From contig CM041085.1 in NCBI GenBank assembly GCA_023079485.1, positions 30,427,121 to 30,491,120 on the forward strand: a DNA stretch of 64,000 nt, read 5' to 3'. Below, in pieces: positions 50,094 to 60,193 of this stretch; positions within the stretch are counted from its first letter, which is position 1, and every line of letters starts with the position of its first letter. The translations under genes and the position numbers were made by a program. This stretch comes from Archilochus colubris. Taxonomy: Eukaryota > Chordata > Aves > Apodiformes > Trochilidae. Below the pieces are notes generated by a model. The model saw only the letters and a program-made list of their open reading frames with translations. It was not told the origin of the DNA and did no database searches.

Positions 50094-52080
50094 CTAGTAC
50101 ACATATATGTACTTAATGCTCAGTTTTGTTTTTTTTTTAAGCTAAGATCAACCAACAATTAAAATTCAAACACTAAGTAAGTGTTGCTTGACTTGAAGTT
50201 TAACAAAACTACTCACATACTTGATGCACTGGACGTATGTGGATATCATTAATGCCGTTGCTCCTGCCCCTACTGGAAACCTAAAGTAAAAGAGAACTTT
50301 TTGTAACTTTTTAGATTAGTACAGGAGCTGAAAAGTTCTTATTCATCCAGGCATCCCATTCCAGATGCTGTCTTTTGGTTAAATACTTAGCATCCCCTGT
50401 TCAGTGATGAGTTTATTAAGGCAAAAGGTCCTGGTGTTCTAAATAGATACTTTGTATTCCTCTGTTCAGGGAGGAAATACCTTTAGTAATTCCAACTAGT
50501 TTTGCCATCTGACTTTAGTTAAAGTCATTGAAAAACAGCAAGTAAATTAATAGCTCCCTAATTAAGTTTTTTTCATTCTTTAAGAGCAATTAACTTAAAC
50601 TTTGTGCCATATTCAGTGGCAGAAAACCCCACCAACTTGTCAAACTTGGGCTTTTTATCCCAGTTGTTATATTTGACAATGAAGAACCAACTAGGTAGCT
50701 GCACCATTTTCACTTCAATATGTTCATGTGTGTCAGGGGAAATGTTGCTTAACTCTTAGCGTGTCACTTCTGTGCTACGGAAATGCAGTGGTCTGGGATT
50801 GAAATCTATTCAAATAAATTCTGGAGATGCATGGCTGCAACACTGCTTCTCCAAACTACTGTAACACCCACACCCCTGCATGGTCTTGTGTCTAAAAGCT
50901 GGCAGTAAAATCCCACCTGTAAGGGCAGCATACAGCAGGGATCCTGCTAAGTCCTAGGGTTCTCTACTCTTGAGTGTGCATCAAGCAGGCTTAAGGGATG
51001 TTCTGCAGAGACAGTGTACTTGAATAATAGGTAGAGTTTGCTAACATGAAGAGAAAACAAGCTATCTGGAGTTAGGCTACATTGTAGTTGTGCCTTGTGA
51101 GAGATCACCAACTAACTGCAAGTCTTGGAGGAGAAGGTTTGCCAGTTGTGGCAGTAACATACTCCAATATGCCAACAAACCAACAGTGTCAGGTTCTACA
51201 GCTGGTATTGAAGATATTATGAAAATGTGTATTTACTCCTCAGTACTGTACCACACTGCATCACACCACTGTCTTTCACCACATACAAAAATACACAAGC
51301 TCACACATCCACTTGTGTTCTGGGTTTTTGTCTCAGTTAAGTGTCCTTCACATCTCTGTGCATGTATCTCTGTACATGGAGGTTTCCAGGATTGAACTCA
51401 ATCCTTCAGGCAATATGAATATCTGCTTATAAGATTGCAGAGCTGTAGGGTCAGACTGCAACCTAGTATAAATCACAGTAGCTTAACTGATTTCTCAGTT
51501 AACTGATTTCTCTATTGAGTTTTTCAGCCTTCCTTCTTATCTGAGCAAACCCTTGCTGGCCACACTGGGCTTCCCTGGTACTGCCTTTTTTTTTTACTCC
51601 AGAAGGCATTATTTTTCCTGGGTTTAGAGCATTTTGTGGATAAGCTGTACAGGCACTCAAATTTATAAATTATATTCTAAAATCATCTGTGCATTCATCC
51701 CAGGCATAATATGCCCTTTTCTGCCTAGGCAGAGGAGTTCATTACAAATGCAAAGTAAATGAGAAGCTAAAATTAAAACTTGCTAACAACGTGGATGTAT
51801 GATATCCAGAAAATAAAAATTGCCAGATGTTGAAGAGTCTTGAAAAGAAGAAAAAAGTCTGAAATAGTTAATATTAACATGATAAAAATGCAAACAAACT
51901 GCGTAAATTGTGAGTAATAATTGTAGTGCCTAAAAAACAGGAAGAATATCTGTAGGACAAAACAGATGATAATTGTGAATAGAAAGAATTGGAAGATTTA
52001 ACCACAAATGGTCAGGACATTTTGGCTCTCTGAATGAGAGCCATTCAATATTCATTTCAGAGAAATAATTTTAAATACGT

Positions 52081-52104
52081 AAATATATATATATATATAT
52101 TTAA
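52081..52104. repeat. (TA)n microsatellite
   Basis: AAATATAT...ATTTAAA, about 20 bases of pure TA that is fully self-complementary. Confidence 0.85.
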
Positions 52105-52300
52105 ATGTTAACTAACGGATCTGGGGAAATCCAGGTTGCTGCAGAGCTTTATTTAGTTGCATTGCATTTATTCTGTTCCACATCTGCATTTCATCCTACA
52201 GATCTTAAATACTTAAGATCTTACTTAAGTATATCAAAGCTGAAAGAGAGCTAGAGGTCTCAGTCTGCAGCAGTGTAGCAGTTCTGAAATAACAAGTGGG

Positions 52301-52703
52301 GTCTGGAGAACAGGCCTTACGAGGAAAGGCTGAAGGAACTGGGTCTGTTAAGCCTGAAGAAGAGGAGGTTGAGCCCTTATTGCTCTCTACAACTACCTGA
52401 GAGGAGATTGTAGTGAGGCAGGTGTTGGCCTCCTCCCCCTAGTGACTAGCGATAGGATAAGAGGAAATGGGTTCAAGTTGTACCAGGGGATGTTCAGGTT
52501 GGATATGGGGAAAAATTTCTTCCCTGAAAGAGTGGTGAAGCCAGGTTGCCCAGGGAGATGGTGGAGTTGCCAGTCCTGGGGGGGTGGTGTTAAAAAAATC
52601 AGGTATATGTGGTGCTTTGGGAGCTGACTTAGTGGTTAAGATGGTGTAGGACTGATGGTGGGACTTTGATCTTGAAGGTCCTGTCTAACCACGATGATTC
52701 TAA
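52301..52703 (+). mobile_element. CR1 LINE fragment, 3' end, forward orientation
   Basis: CR1 phrases in order: 'gtctggagaacaggccttac', 'gaggaaaggctgaaggaact', 'cctgaagaagaggaggttga', 'gaaatgggttcaagttg', 'gccaggttgcccagggag', then a degraded terminal 'cacgatgattctaa'. It is 5'-truncated and ends only about 125 bases before RGS17 coding exon 4. It is non-coding. Confidence 0.92.
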
Positions 52704-52829
52704 GCACACATTGTTGCTTGAATAAACTGATAAACTTGTCATGCTCAACAGAGCCCTGAGAAACAAAGATACCTATGGCAGCCTTTCCAGTATTACTGTT
52801 TAATATTAGTCTGTTCTCATCTTCTTCAG

Positions 52830-53018
52830 GTTAGTCTTGATTCCCGGGTGAGAGAAGTGATCAACAGAAACTTGTTGGATCCTAGCCCTCACATGTATGA
52901 AGATGCCCAACTCCAGATATACACCCTAATGCACAGAGACTCTTTTCCAAGGTTTTTGAACTCTCAGATTTATAAGTCCCTTGTTGAAAGTATTACAGGC
53001 TCTACTTCTGAAACTTAA
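52830..53018 (+). CDS. RGS17: RGS17 coding exon 4 (end of RGS domain, stop codon)
   Basis: Encodes residues 149-210 and a TAA stop at 53016-53018. It starts VSLDSRVREVINRNLLDPSP, followed by MYEDAQLQIYTLMHRDSFPRF, which forms the last RGS helices with the conserved LMxxDSxPRF signature (about residues 182-191). The C-terminal tail from residue 196 is LNSQIYKS and a serine/threonine-rich end. The acceptor is TTCTTCAG|GT. The predicted full protein is 210 residues, the same length as human RGS17 as I recall it. The tail is the most divergent part (KSLVESITGSTSET), as expected outside the domain. Confidence 0.97.
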   Translation, partial: VSLDSRVREVINRNLLDPSPHMYEDAQLQIYTLMHRDSFPRFLNSQIYKSLVESITGSTSET

Positions 53019-53993
53019 TTTAAATTTTCCAACAAAATAACTTGATTTTTTTTTCTTTTCTTTTTTTTTTTCTTTTTTGTTTTTTTCGGTGGGTGGGATG
53101 GAAGAAAAGTAGTTTAATAACATCTGGAGCTGGGTTCCTGGAGAACTACAGTTTAGCACTACTCAGGCTACTGTGAAGAAAACAAATACATATGGTCTCT
53201 GTCTACATTTTTACCAAGGTCCTCCTTGCTCGAGATGGCGTGGGAGGGGAACAATGGATTTGCCAAAATACATTTGTTTCACACTCCTTTCACCCCACCG
53301 CAGACAAGATTGCAATGATGTATTTGTAGTTTTATGAACAGTCTCCTTGTGTATCCTCACACTGCATGTGCAAGGTAAAAACTGCTTCACTTATCACTTA
53401 GTTGTTGCAATATTTAATCCAATAACATAAATTAATATCTGTATTTAAGAACTTTTTATGTGCAATACAGTCTTATGGTACATAGAAACAATTGCAGCAA
53501 ACCAGAAAGAGGCTTGCATTTTTAACATCACTAACTGAAAAAAAAGCCAATTTTTAAGGTGTAGCATTACTCAACATGCTCTACTGAGTACAATACACTG
53601 ACTTTTTGAAGCCAATATTTCTGTACAGAAAAAAAGAGCTATTTATCACTGTTTATTTAAAATAAATCAAGTGGAGGATTCCTCTGGTTGTTCACTGCCA
53701 AAACTGTGGCATTTTCATTACAGTTTGCAATGTCAAAAAAAAAAAGCAAAAAAAAAGCACAAACCACTTAAAGGGATCCATATCTGGGTGACACAACCTA
53801 TGCGCTGATATTGTTTAATTGTTAAAAGAACAAAGATTTTCAATGTACATTTCAGATGTCAGATACTGTAATTGATTTATTAAAGACTGGCTATCCAGTT
53901 CTAACACTGTTGTATAATGTTATGTACTTCAGCAAAAAAACAAAAACAAACAGAAAAAAAAAACAACAAAAAGCTTGATAATTTAGTTTTTTG

Positions 53994-54012
53994 AATAAAG
54001 AAATTTAATAAA
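53994..54012 (+). terminator. RGS17: Proximal RGS17 poly(A) signals (two AATAAA)
   Basis: Two overlapping-scale AATAAA hexamers (53994-53999 and 54007-54012) lie about 1 kb after the stop codon. They could generate a short 3'UTR isoform that lacks the TA tract and the minisatellite. Downstream GT-richness is modest. Confidence 0.45.
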
Positions 54013-54570
54013 AGATTGCCTACATGTAGCATTTTAGAGCATTTTAGAACATTTTGATGAACTGCATCTGTCCTGTAAGATTTTTTCTTGAAAGCTTAAT
54101 CCAGTACAAAATGTTTTTAAACAAAGTAATGTTTTACAAGGTGGCAGGTTAAAGAAGATTTATCTTAGCTTCTAGCCTCATTGATTTTGAGTAACTCCTT
54201 GAAAACAAGGGGTTTGATGATAACTATGAAACCAAACTTCAAGGGCTTCTAAACCTGCAGTCCTTACCCAAGTAGAATGCCTATGGATTCACAATGGGCA
54301 TCTTGCCTGGGTACTGCACTGAGCCCTTAATCAGAGCTAAGGCAGCACAGAACTCCCATCACTTGGCTGCCATGGTGTTTTTAATAGGTGTTTGCTTGGC
54401 CTTTTTATCACAGAATGTCCAATTCTAGGATGCATTTTGATGTTTAAAGAGACAGTGACTGGGAACTTCGAAAAACCCATCTTCACACCTACCATATTCA
54501 AGCAAAATGAGCACTAGCATTCCTCGCAAACTGCTAAAGGTTTACCAAGAAATGGCTTTGAGTACTTGTT

Positions 54571-54624
54571 AAATATATATATATATATATGAATGGATGT
54601 GTGTGTATATATATATATATTTAA
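54571..54624. repeat. Paired (TA)n tracts in the RGS17 3'UTR
   Basis: Two pure TA runs (54573-54590 and 54606-54621) flank GAATGGATGTGTGTG. Each run is self-complementary and the two can pair with each other, so the mRNA could fold into a long AU hairpin. Length is likely to vary between individuals. Confidence 0.85.
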
Positions 54625-54780
54625 TACTGACATCTCTGGTCTTATACTAAGACTGAAGAGGCAAAGTTCTTCTCACTTACACCAAGCATAAGCCTATTGC
54701 TTGCGATGGGAGGGGACAGTCTGGCAGTTGTGTCCTTGAGCAGAGTCGGCCCCAGCACGCTTGCTCCACCCGCCCGGTTA

Positions 54781-54902
54781 CTCCTCACAGGGGTTACTTA
54801 CTCCTCACAGGGGTTACTCCTGGCAGGGGTTACTTACTCCTGGCAGGGGTTACTCACTCCTCACAGGGGTTACTCACTCCTGGCAGGGGTTACTCCCCGC
54901 AG
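54781..54902. repeat. Minisatellite, 20/16-bp units, in the RGS17 3'UTR
   Basis: Units start CTCCTCACAGGGG or CTCCTGGCAGGGG and end TTACTTA, TTACTCA or TTA. In order the unit lengths are 20, 16, 20, 20, 20 and 16, followed by a degenerate last unit (CTCCCCGCAGG). Two variant positions (TCAC versus TGGC, and ACTTA versus ACTCA) alternate, indicating turnover by unequal exchange. It lies in locally GC-rich sequence unlike the rest of the UTR. The 118-codon open frame across it is a by-product of a repeat free of stops. Confidence 0.9.
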
Positions 54903-55426
54903 GCATCCTCGGTGCCAGCTCTGGCTGGAGCTGCTGCCGCATTCGAGGCGGGTCTGCTGCTACACTGCTAGGATGCAGGTCTTAGTTTATCTTCTGGGGC
55001 TTATTTTTTTCCTTTGTTTTACTACCTCTCATTTTTATTTTTTTTTTTTTTAATTTATTGAACATGCTTCAAATAGCAAGCCTGGGGAATTTTTTAATCA
55101 TTCTTTTTACTTGAAACCTGTGTGCTTTTTTTGGAGATATATATATATGAACAATTTAAAGAACTGTTTCTAAAACTCATTTGGTTTTGTAATTTATATA
55201 GAATTCAGGAGATGATTAAAAGGGCTATTCTCTATTCCCTATGCAAATATTTTAACTGTCGTAGTGTTTGACAAAATGGGATCTAAAAAGAAATTTGCAA
55301 AGTGGAAAACAAATCTGTTTACAGTGGCGTTGCTGACTATCCTACCATATTCAGCACTTTTAAATATTGTTATTTATGAAAATGTAGTTTAAAATGCAAG
55401 ACAAAATATTTATAAATGTTTCTTTT

Positions 55427-55432
55427 AATAAA
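55427..55432 (+). terminator. RGS17: Distal RGS17 poly(A) signal AATAAA
   Basis: The AATAAA is followed by TACCTGTTTCGTCTG and then a GT-rich downstream element. This is the strongest cleavage context between RGS17 and MTRF1L. Confidence 0.65.
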
Positions 55433-55450
55433 TACCTGTTTCGTCTGAAA

Positions 55451-58400
55451 GTGTTATTGTGTTATGACAACTTTATTCATGTTGGTTAGATACTTACCAC
55501 TATGAATAAAATATTCAATTACTATACTGATAGAATAATATCTATGATGTTTACAAATCCTGAGGGGGCAAAATTCAGTGAGAAAGGACTGCTTCCTTCT
55601 ACTGTGAAATACTGTTAGAAAAAATGAATTTTTCTGGCTTTTTTCTTAATTGGAATTTAACTATGGTCCTACATATGTCTAGAATAATTTGATTACAGTT
55701 GTATTTACTGTAGTACTAAACATACACAGGATCATATTTGTATATATTTACATAGTGTAATTTCTAGTTTGTTGGTGTTTGAGGCACAATACATTTAGTC
55801 AACACATCTACACATTGTTATGTGTAAGAGACAAAACTGCATGCATAAGTCTTTAAAAATGTAGACTTGAATATTCTTAATGTTACTATTTGATGGTGAC
55901 CTGCTAGTCATAAGCTATCTTTATAAGATATTTCACACAGGTAGAAGTCCTTGTCAACACAGACAAGTCATCCTCTCAGTGACAGTTTTAAAGCTAAATG
56001 TGTGGGCCCTAAAATCCTATCTTGATTTCTAGCATAAGATTCCAAAATCTGTGTCTGGAAACTGTTACATCATTTTGGAAAATATTACACCATTCTTCAG
56101 TGTAATACTGCAATGAAATCACGTTCAAAATTTCTTGTCTTGAATCCTCTATTTGGAGGGATTTAAAAATTGAACATAACTTGAAGTTTCTTTCTTGGAG
56201 CAAATGCTCACATTAAAATGTTCAATATACATTGCAAGTAGCAGTTTGGGTTTCCCGATTTTTTTTTACTGAAAAAAATGGGTACTGTCCTAAAGGACAA
56301 TTCATAACATGATCTCATTGCCTATCACACAGTTCTTTGAACACAAGCTGTAAAACAGTCAAACTATTAAACTGATTTATTGTGCATGCAGTGTACAATA
56401 CACTTTGAAAAACTGCCTAAATACACTTATTCTATAGCCTGGAATAAAATAATTATGTATTTAACTTGTATTTCAGTTTTTCATGAGAATGTATATAGCA
56501 AGTGCACTACAGAAAATGACTTATGTTTTTGTCACTTTTGCCCAGCGTTTAATCTTTCCTGTCAAATAGAACCTAATGCCAAATAGCCACAAAATAAGCA
56601 GAGTGCTTGTGCACACCTCTAACCTCTGTGTTTCGAAGAAACTGCATATATATTGTATTACATGAGTTCAACTTAGCTGTTAACAGTCAACTTTTGCATA
56701 ACTGAGCTGAAGGTAGTTTGAGATGCCCAAAAAAAAAAAAAAAACCCACAAAAAGTATCAAGAGTATTTAAATTAGACTGAAGGCACACATGGTGGGAAG
56801 AAGACTAAAGGGATGATGGAGAAAAAACAGGTTGGTGACACAAGTGTCTGGGCTGCATGTTAACCAGCAGAAATCAGACAGCACAGTACTGTGGAAACAT
56901 GGCCATTTCACTTCCAAGTCCACAGCCTGTCCACAACTCACTAGAGCACCTGTGGAGTACATATAACCTGTCTGGAGGACAAACCAGACTTTAGCTAGTA
57001 TTAGCTGTTTTAAATTAAAAGCATGCTTAAGTGTCTGCTAGGCTGTAGCCTAAATCAAGGAACTAGGAGAGACCTATGTTCCACCTTAAACAGTCAGGGT
57101 TCCAGCTGCTGCCCTGGGCAGAAAATTCAATCACAAGGAGCATCTGCCTGTGGAACCAGTATCTAAAACAGGTGGGGGGCTCTTCTGGTGGGAGCAGCTT
57201 GCTGGATTTACCACGCCATGAGCCTACTCTGGAACCGGCAGCTTCCGTGTGCAGTAAGAGCTTGCAAAAGCCACTTACCCAAAGTATTCTACAACACCAA
57301 TAGAAAAGCAATCAAAGCTGATACAAAAAGTCTCCGCGCTACAAGGAGTAAAGCTCACACCACTAAAATATCTGTGAGCCTGCTCCTGGCAAAATTAACC
57401 CAGCCACCTGCAGCCTAAGTCATTATCAAATCCAACAAAGCAAAAGCTTAAGGTTGCACAAAGACAAACATCTGCAATGTCTGCTCCAAGCTGATCTGAA
57501 CTATGTCTAACTACCAACCTCAGAAGATGATTCTTCTCAGCCCATAGAATCATAGAATCTATTTCTGGGTTGGAAGGGACCTCAGAGATCATCAAGTCCA
57601 ACCCTTGATCCACTCCCGCTGCAGTTCCCAGCCCATGGCACTGAGTGCCACAATGCTGTTAGTTTTGGAGAGACCCAAGACTAGCACTGTAGCACATCCT
57701 GGCTCATTGCTGCAGTGTCAGAGATCCAGTCCTGGTAACAATACCCTGAATATGTTTGCTATGACAAAACATCAGCCCCATTCACATAGCTCCTCAATAT
57801 TCTGCCATCTGTAGAAGTGCCATTTGTGGGGTGAAAGACCACAGCAATGATGGTGCCAAAAACAGCTGGATAAAAACTGACACAAATGTTGTCTGCATAT
57901 AACTTGAATATACCAAGCACCAGATTTTGCCCCTTCCCTTATTCATAAACTCACCCTGTGGAAATCCATTACTCCAATTTAAAACAGGGAGATGGTTCAG
58001 GTGATCCAAAGGCTGATCATCAATACTTTACTCACACTATCTTTTTTCTCAAAATTTTTACATTAAATTACCCTCTTACTCTAAATTTCCTGAGCTTTGC
58101 ATACTTCTCTCAAAAGCAGGTTTCACACAGCCATTAACTCGCATAATTTCTTTCATTGTTACAGAACACCAGAATATCTGGTCTATTAACTTCATTAATT
58201 TCGTAATTTTTCCTTTACCCTTTTGAAAGAAAGCATCAAGAATCTTCATGGGCAGGCAGCAGTGAATACAAGGGAGGCTTCTGCTGGGTAAGCTTTCTTA
58301 AGGAATGGATCAGACTGTTTATTAGCACCAGGCTAGCCACATAGACTGTACCTCCTCCACAAAGCTCTTCGAGTATGATTTTACTTATAAATTATTGCTA

Positions 58401-59429
58401 CAGTGTATTTAGCAAATAAACTTCATTCAAAGTGGTCTGTTTACAGTCATAGGAAAACATTTTTATCCAACCATGTATTTTAACACCTAATATTCTGAAT
58501 AAGAAATTCTCACATTGAGTGCATTGCCTTTGGATTTCCACAATGGAAGAAAACTTTCAAGTTTTCACTTCTGACTATCAAAATTACTTAGGTCTGCAAG
58601 CATTACCCTTGCTTTTGGTTTTAGACTTATTAAAATAATAATACACTAATGTGTCATATGGAAGTTACTGTTATTCCACCTGTGCAATTCAGTTGTAAAG
58701 TATGATTACCCAGTTCTGTTGAGACATGAAAAAGAACAGAAGAACAGCAAATACCTGACTTTGACTCTTCCAATGATTGTAATATAAAATACTGCCTATT
58801 AAAGTTTTATGGATAGTTGCACATTTTTATAATAAAGTATATTCTTCAAACTGGTTTGAGTCTAGCCAAGAATCTCATTAATGATATTATCTAACACAAG
58901 ATTACTATGCCACCCAGTTTGCATACCAGAGGGGATTCATCAAGATCCACAACATCCATCACATTTACTGACTGCATCTTCACTGCCTTCCAGTTTAAAA
59001 CCTTGACACAAGACACTGTAGTCAGACCTGTATTGTGTAAACTGATAGTCTTTCTGTCTCAGCATTCATCTCTGACATTAAGGCCCTTTTTTCTTCTTCT
59101 GGCAATGCATTTTTTCTCCTCTTAAGTGCTTAATTTTGCACCTTCCTTTGCTAGCAAGGTATCCTTCCACTGTATCTATAGCTACCTCCTGCTCCTCAGG
59201 GTACTTCTGAAAATTTCCTCTGTAGAACTGATTTCTTCAATAGAAAGGAAAGGGCTTGTAGAATAACTTGTGTGTTAAAATCCCTGACTGAAACTTTTGT
59301 GTGTCCCCATCATACGCTGTAGTGGTCACCAATGGTGTCGGGAGGACACTGAACCGGTATAGTGACAGACTCAGCACCCTCCCCAAGAGACCCACTTTAA
59401 ACCTGATATAGAGGGTTCGCTCAAGTTTG
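55451..59429. other. Intergenic region RGS17-MTRF1L; no gene seen
   Basis: AT-rich, with an A-run at 56729-56744, a short minus-strand CR1 piece (57544-57653) and scattered AATAAA hexamers (about 56445, 58424, 58831). Short open frames at 57063-57613 and 58907-59125 show no family likeness. Part of this region could belong to an extended RGS17 3'UTR. Confidence 0.6.
57544..57653 (-). mobile_element. CR1 LINE fragment, extreme 3' end, reverse orientation
   Basis: Starts ATAGAATCATAGAATC, then 'gggttggaagggacctcaga', 'catcaagtccaaccctt' and 'cccatggcactgagtgccac'. This is the reverse complement of the CR1 tail, and similarity fades after about 110 bases. Confidence 0.9.
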
Positions 59430-59520
59430 GGTTTGTTTTGGTTTGGTTTGGTTTTTTGTTTTGGGGGTTTTTTTGTCAGAATTCATTAAAGAAAAAAAAC
59501 CAAAACCAAACAAAAATCAA
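59430..59520. repeat. Imperfect inverted repeat of GGTTT/AAACC tracts
   Basis: The left arm (59430-59457) is GTTTTGGTTTGG-like. The right arm (59491-59520) is AAAAACCAAAACCAAAC-like. The arms are complementary with about 33 bases between them. The structure lies exactly at the edge of the MTRF1L CpG-rich promoter and could extrude as a hairpin. Confidence 0.7.
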
Positions 59521-59883
59521 ACGTCACCCCCTGTGCCCATAAGAGCGCCGCGGCCTAAGGCGACCCGTTGCCGCAGGGGCCAAGATGGCGCCCGCTGCCC
59601 GAGCCGTGCCGCTCGATCATGGCCGGGACCCGCCCTGCCGGCGCTGCCCAATCACAGCGCGCTCCCCACAAGCGGACAGCTCCACGAACCGAAGGGAGCC
59701 GAACCCCTTCGTCCATTTCCGCCGGCGGAGCCCCGATTATTTCCGACTGTGACCGAAATCATCATCGAGCTTCTTCGGCAGCTTCCGGAAACCCGCGAAA
59801 GAGGCGGCCGAACGCGTTCGGGTACCTCCGGCAGGGGCAGTGCTGGCCGAGGAAGTGGGGCCGAGCTCCCGCCCCAGTCGGAC
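59521..59883 (+). promoter_or_regulatory. MTRF1L: MTRF1L CpG-island promoter and 5'UTR
   Basis: GC content and CpG density rise sharply at about 59520 and stay high to about 60290, in contrast to the AT-rich surroundings. Motifs seen: a YY1-type CAAGATGGCGCCC at 59581-59593, CCAAT at 59648-59652, and a palindromic ETS-like TTCCGGAA at 59783-59790. There is no TATA box, as usual for nuclear genes of mitochondrial proteins. In such promoters YY1 sites often lie just downstream of the start site, so transcription probably begins near 59560-59650; this is inference. Two upstream ATGs (59585 and 59619) lie before the main start. Confidence 0.75.
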
Positions 59884-60193
59884 ATGCGGCTGCTCTGCCG
59901 CGCCCTACGCGGGGCTCAAGGCTACCGGGCAGCCGCTGTGCTGCCCCCTCACAGCCACCGGACCGCCCCTCCGGTCGGGAGCAGCACGGTGAGACTATGT
60001 CCGCCGCAGCCGCTCCGCAATCTGTGCTCCCGGCCCGGTTTGGAGGAGCTGTTCGCCGCCCCTTCTTTACACCGCTTGCTGGAGGCGCGGGCGCAGAGCG
60101 CGGTCGGGGCGGGGTCGGAGCTGGCGGCGCGGATCCAGCGGCTGCGCGACAAGGAGCGGGAGCTGCGCGACACCCGGGAGCTGGCGCGGCAAG
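59884..60193 (+). CDS. MTRF1L: MTRF1L coding exon 1 (mitochondrial presequence, start of domain 1)
   Basis: MTRF1L (mtRF1a) is the mitochondrial class I release factor that reads UAA/UAG and hydrolyses peptidyl-tRNA. The exon encodes residues 1-103 plus one base of codon 104. It starts MRLLCRALRGAQGYRAAAVL, rich in Arg and Ala with no acidic residue, a typical matrix targeting sequence. From residue 53, LEELFAAPSLHRLLEARA and LRDKERELRDTRELARQ match the N-terminal helical domain of the human protein as I recall it. The segment before LEELF is about 20 residues longer than in human. The start has G at -3. The frame is open upstream to 59443 without a nearer in-frame ATG. The donor is AAG|GTGCGG. 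The catalytic GGQ domain lies beyond the window. Confidence 0.93.

Larger units (their letters stand above)
49187..52829 (+). other. RGS17: RGS17 intron between coding exons 3 and 4
   Basis: A ~3.6-kb intron from GTAAAG to TTCTTCAG. It carries a degenerate AATAC/ATATG tract (50022-50093), a TA run (52081-52104), a small palindrome at about 52200-52219 and a CR1 fragment. No other gene is seen. Confidence 0.9.
53019..55450 (+). other. RGS17: RGS17 3' untranslated region (inferred extent)
   Basis: Sequence after the stop is AT-rich and non-coding. It holds candidate poly(A) signals AATAAA at 53661, 53994, 54007 and 55427. The last is followed within 30 bases by a GT-rich stretch (GTGTTATTGTGTTATG), the best cleavage-site context. 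Within the region are A-rich runs (53735-53757, 53935-53971), a TA tract and a minisatellite. The end coordinate is approximate, and shorter isoforms ending near 54030 are likely. A longer UTR cannot be excluded (AATAAA also at 55505). Confidence 0.7.

Noticed and set aside
54697..55053. 118-codon open frame after RGS17
   Set aside because: Its repeated segments come from the minisatellite, and the end is a run of Phe from poly-T. It lies in the 3'UTR.
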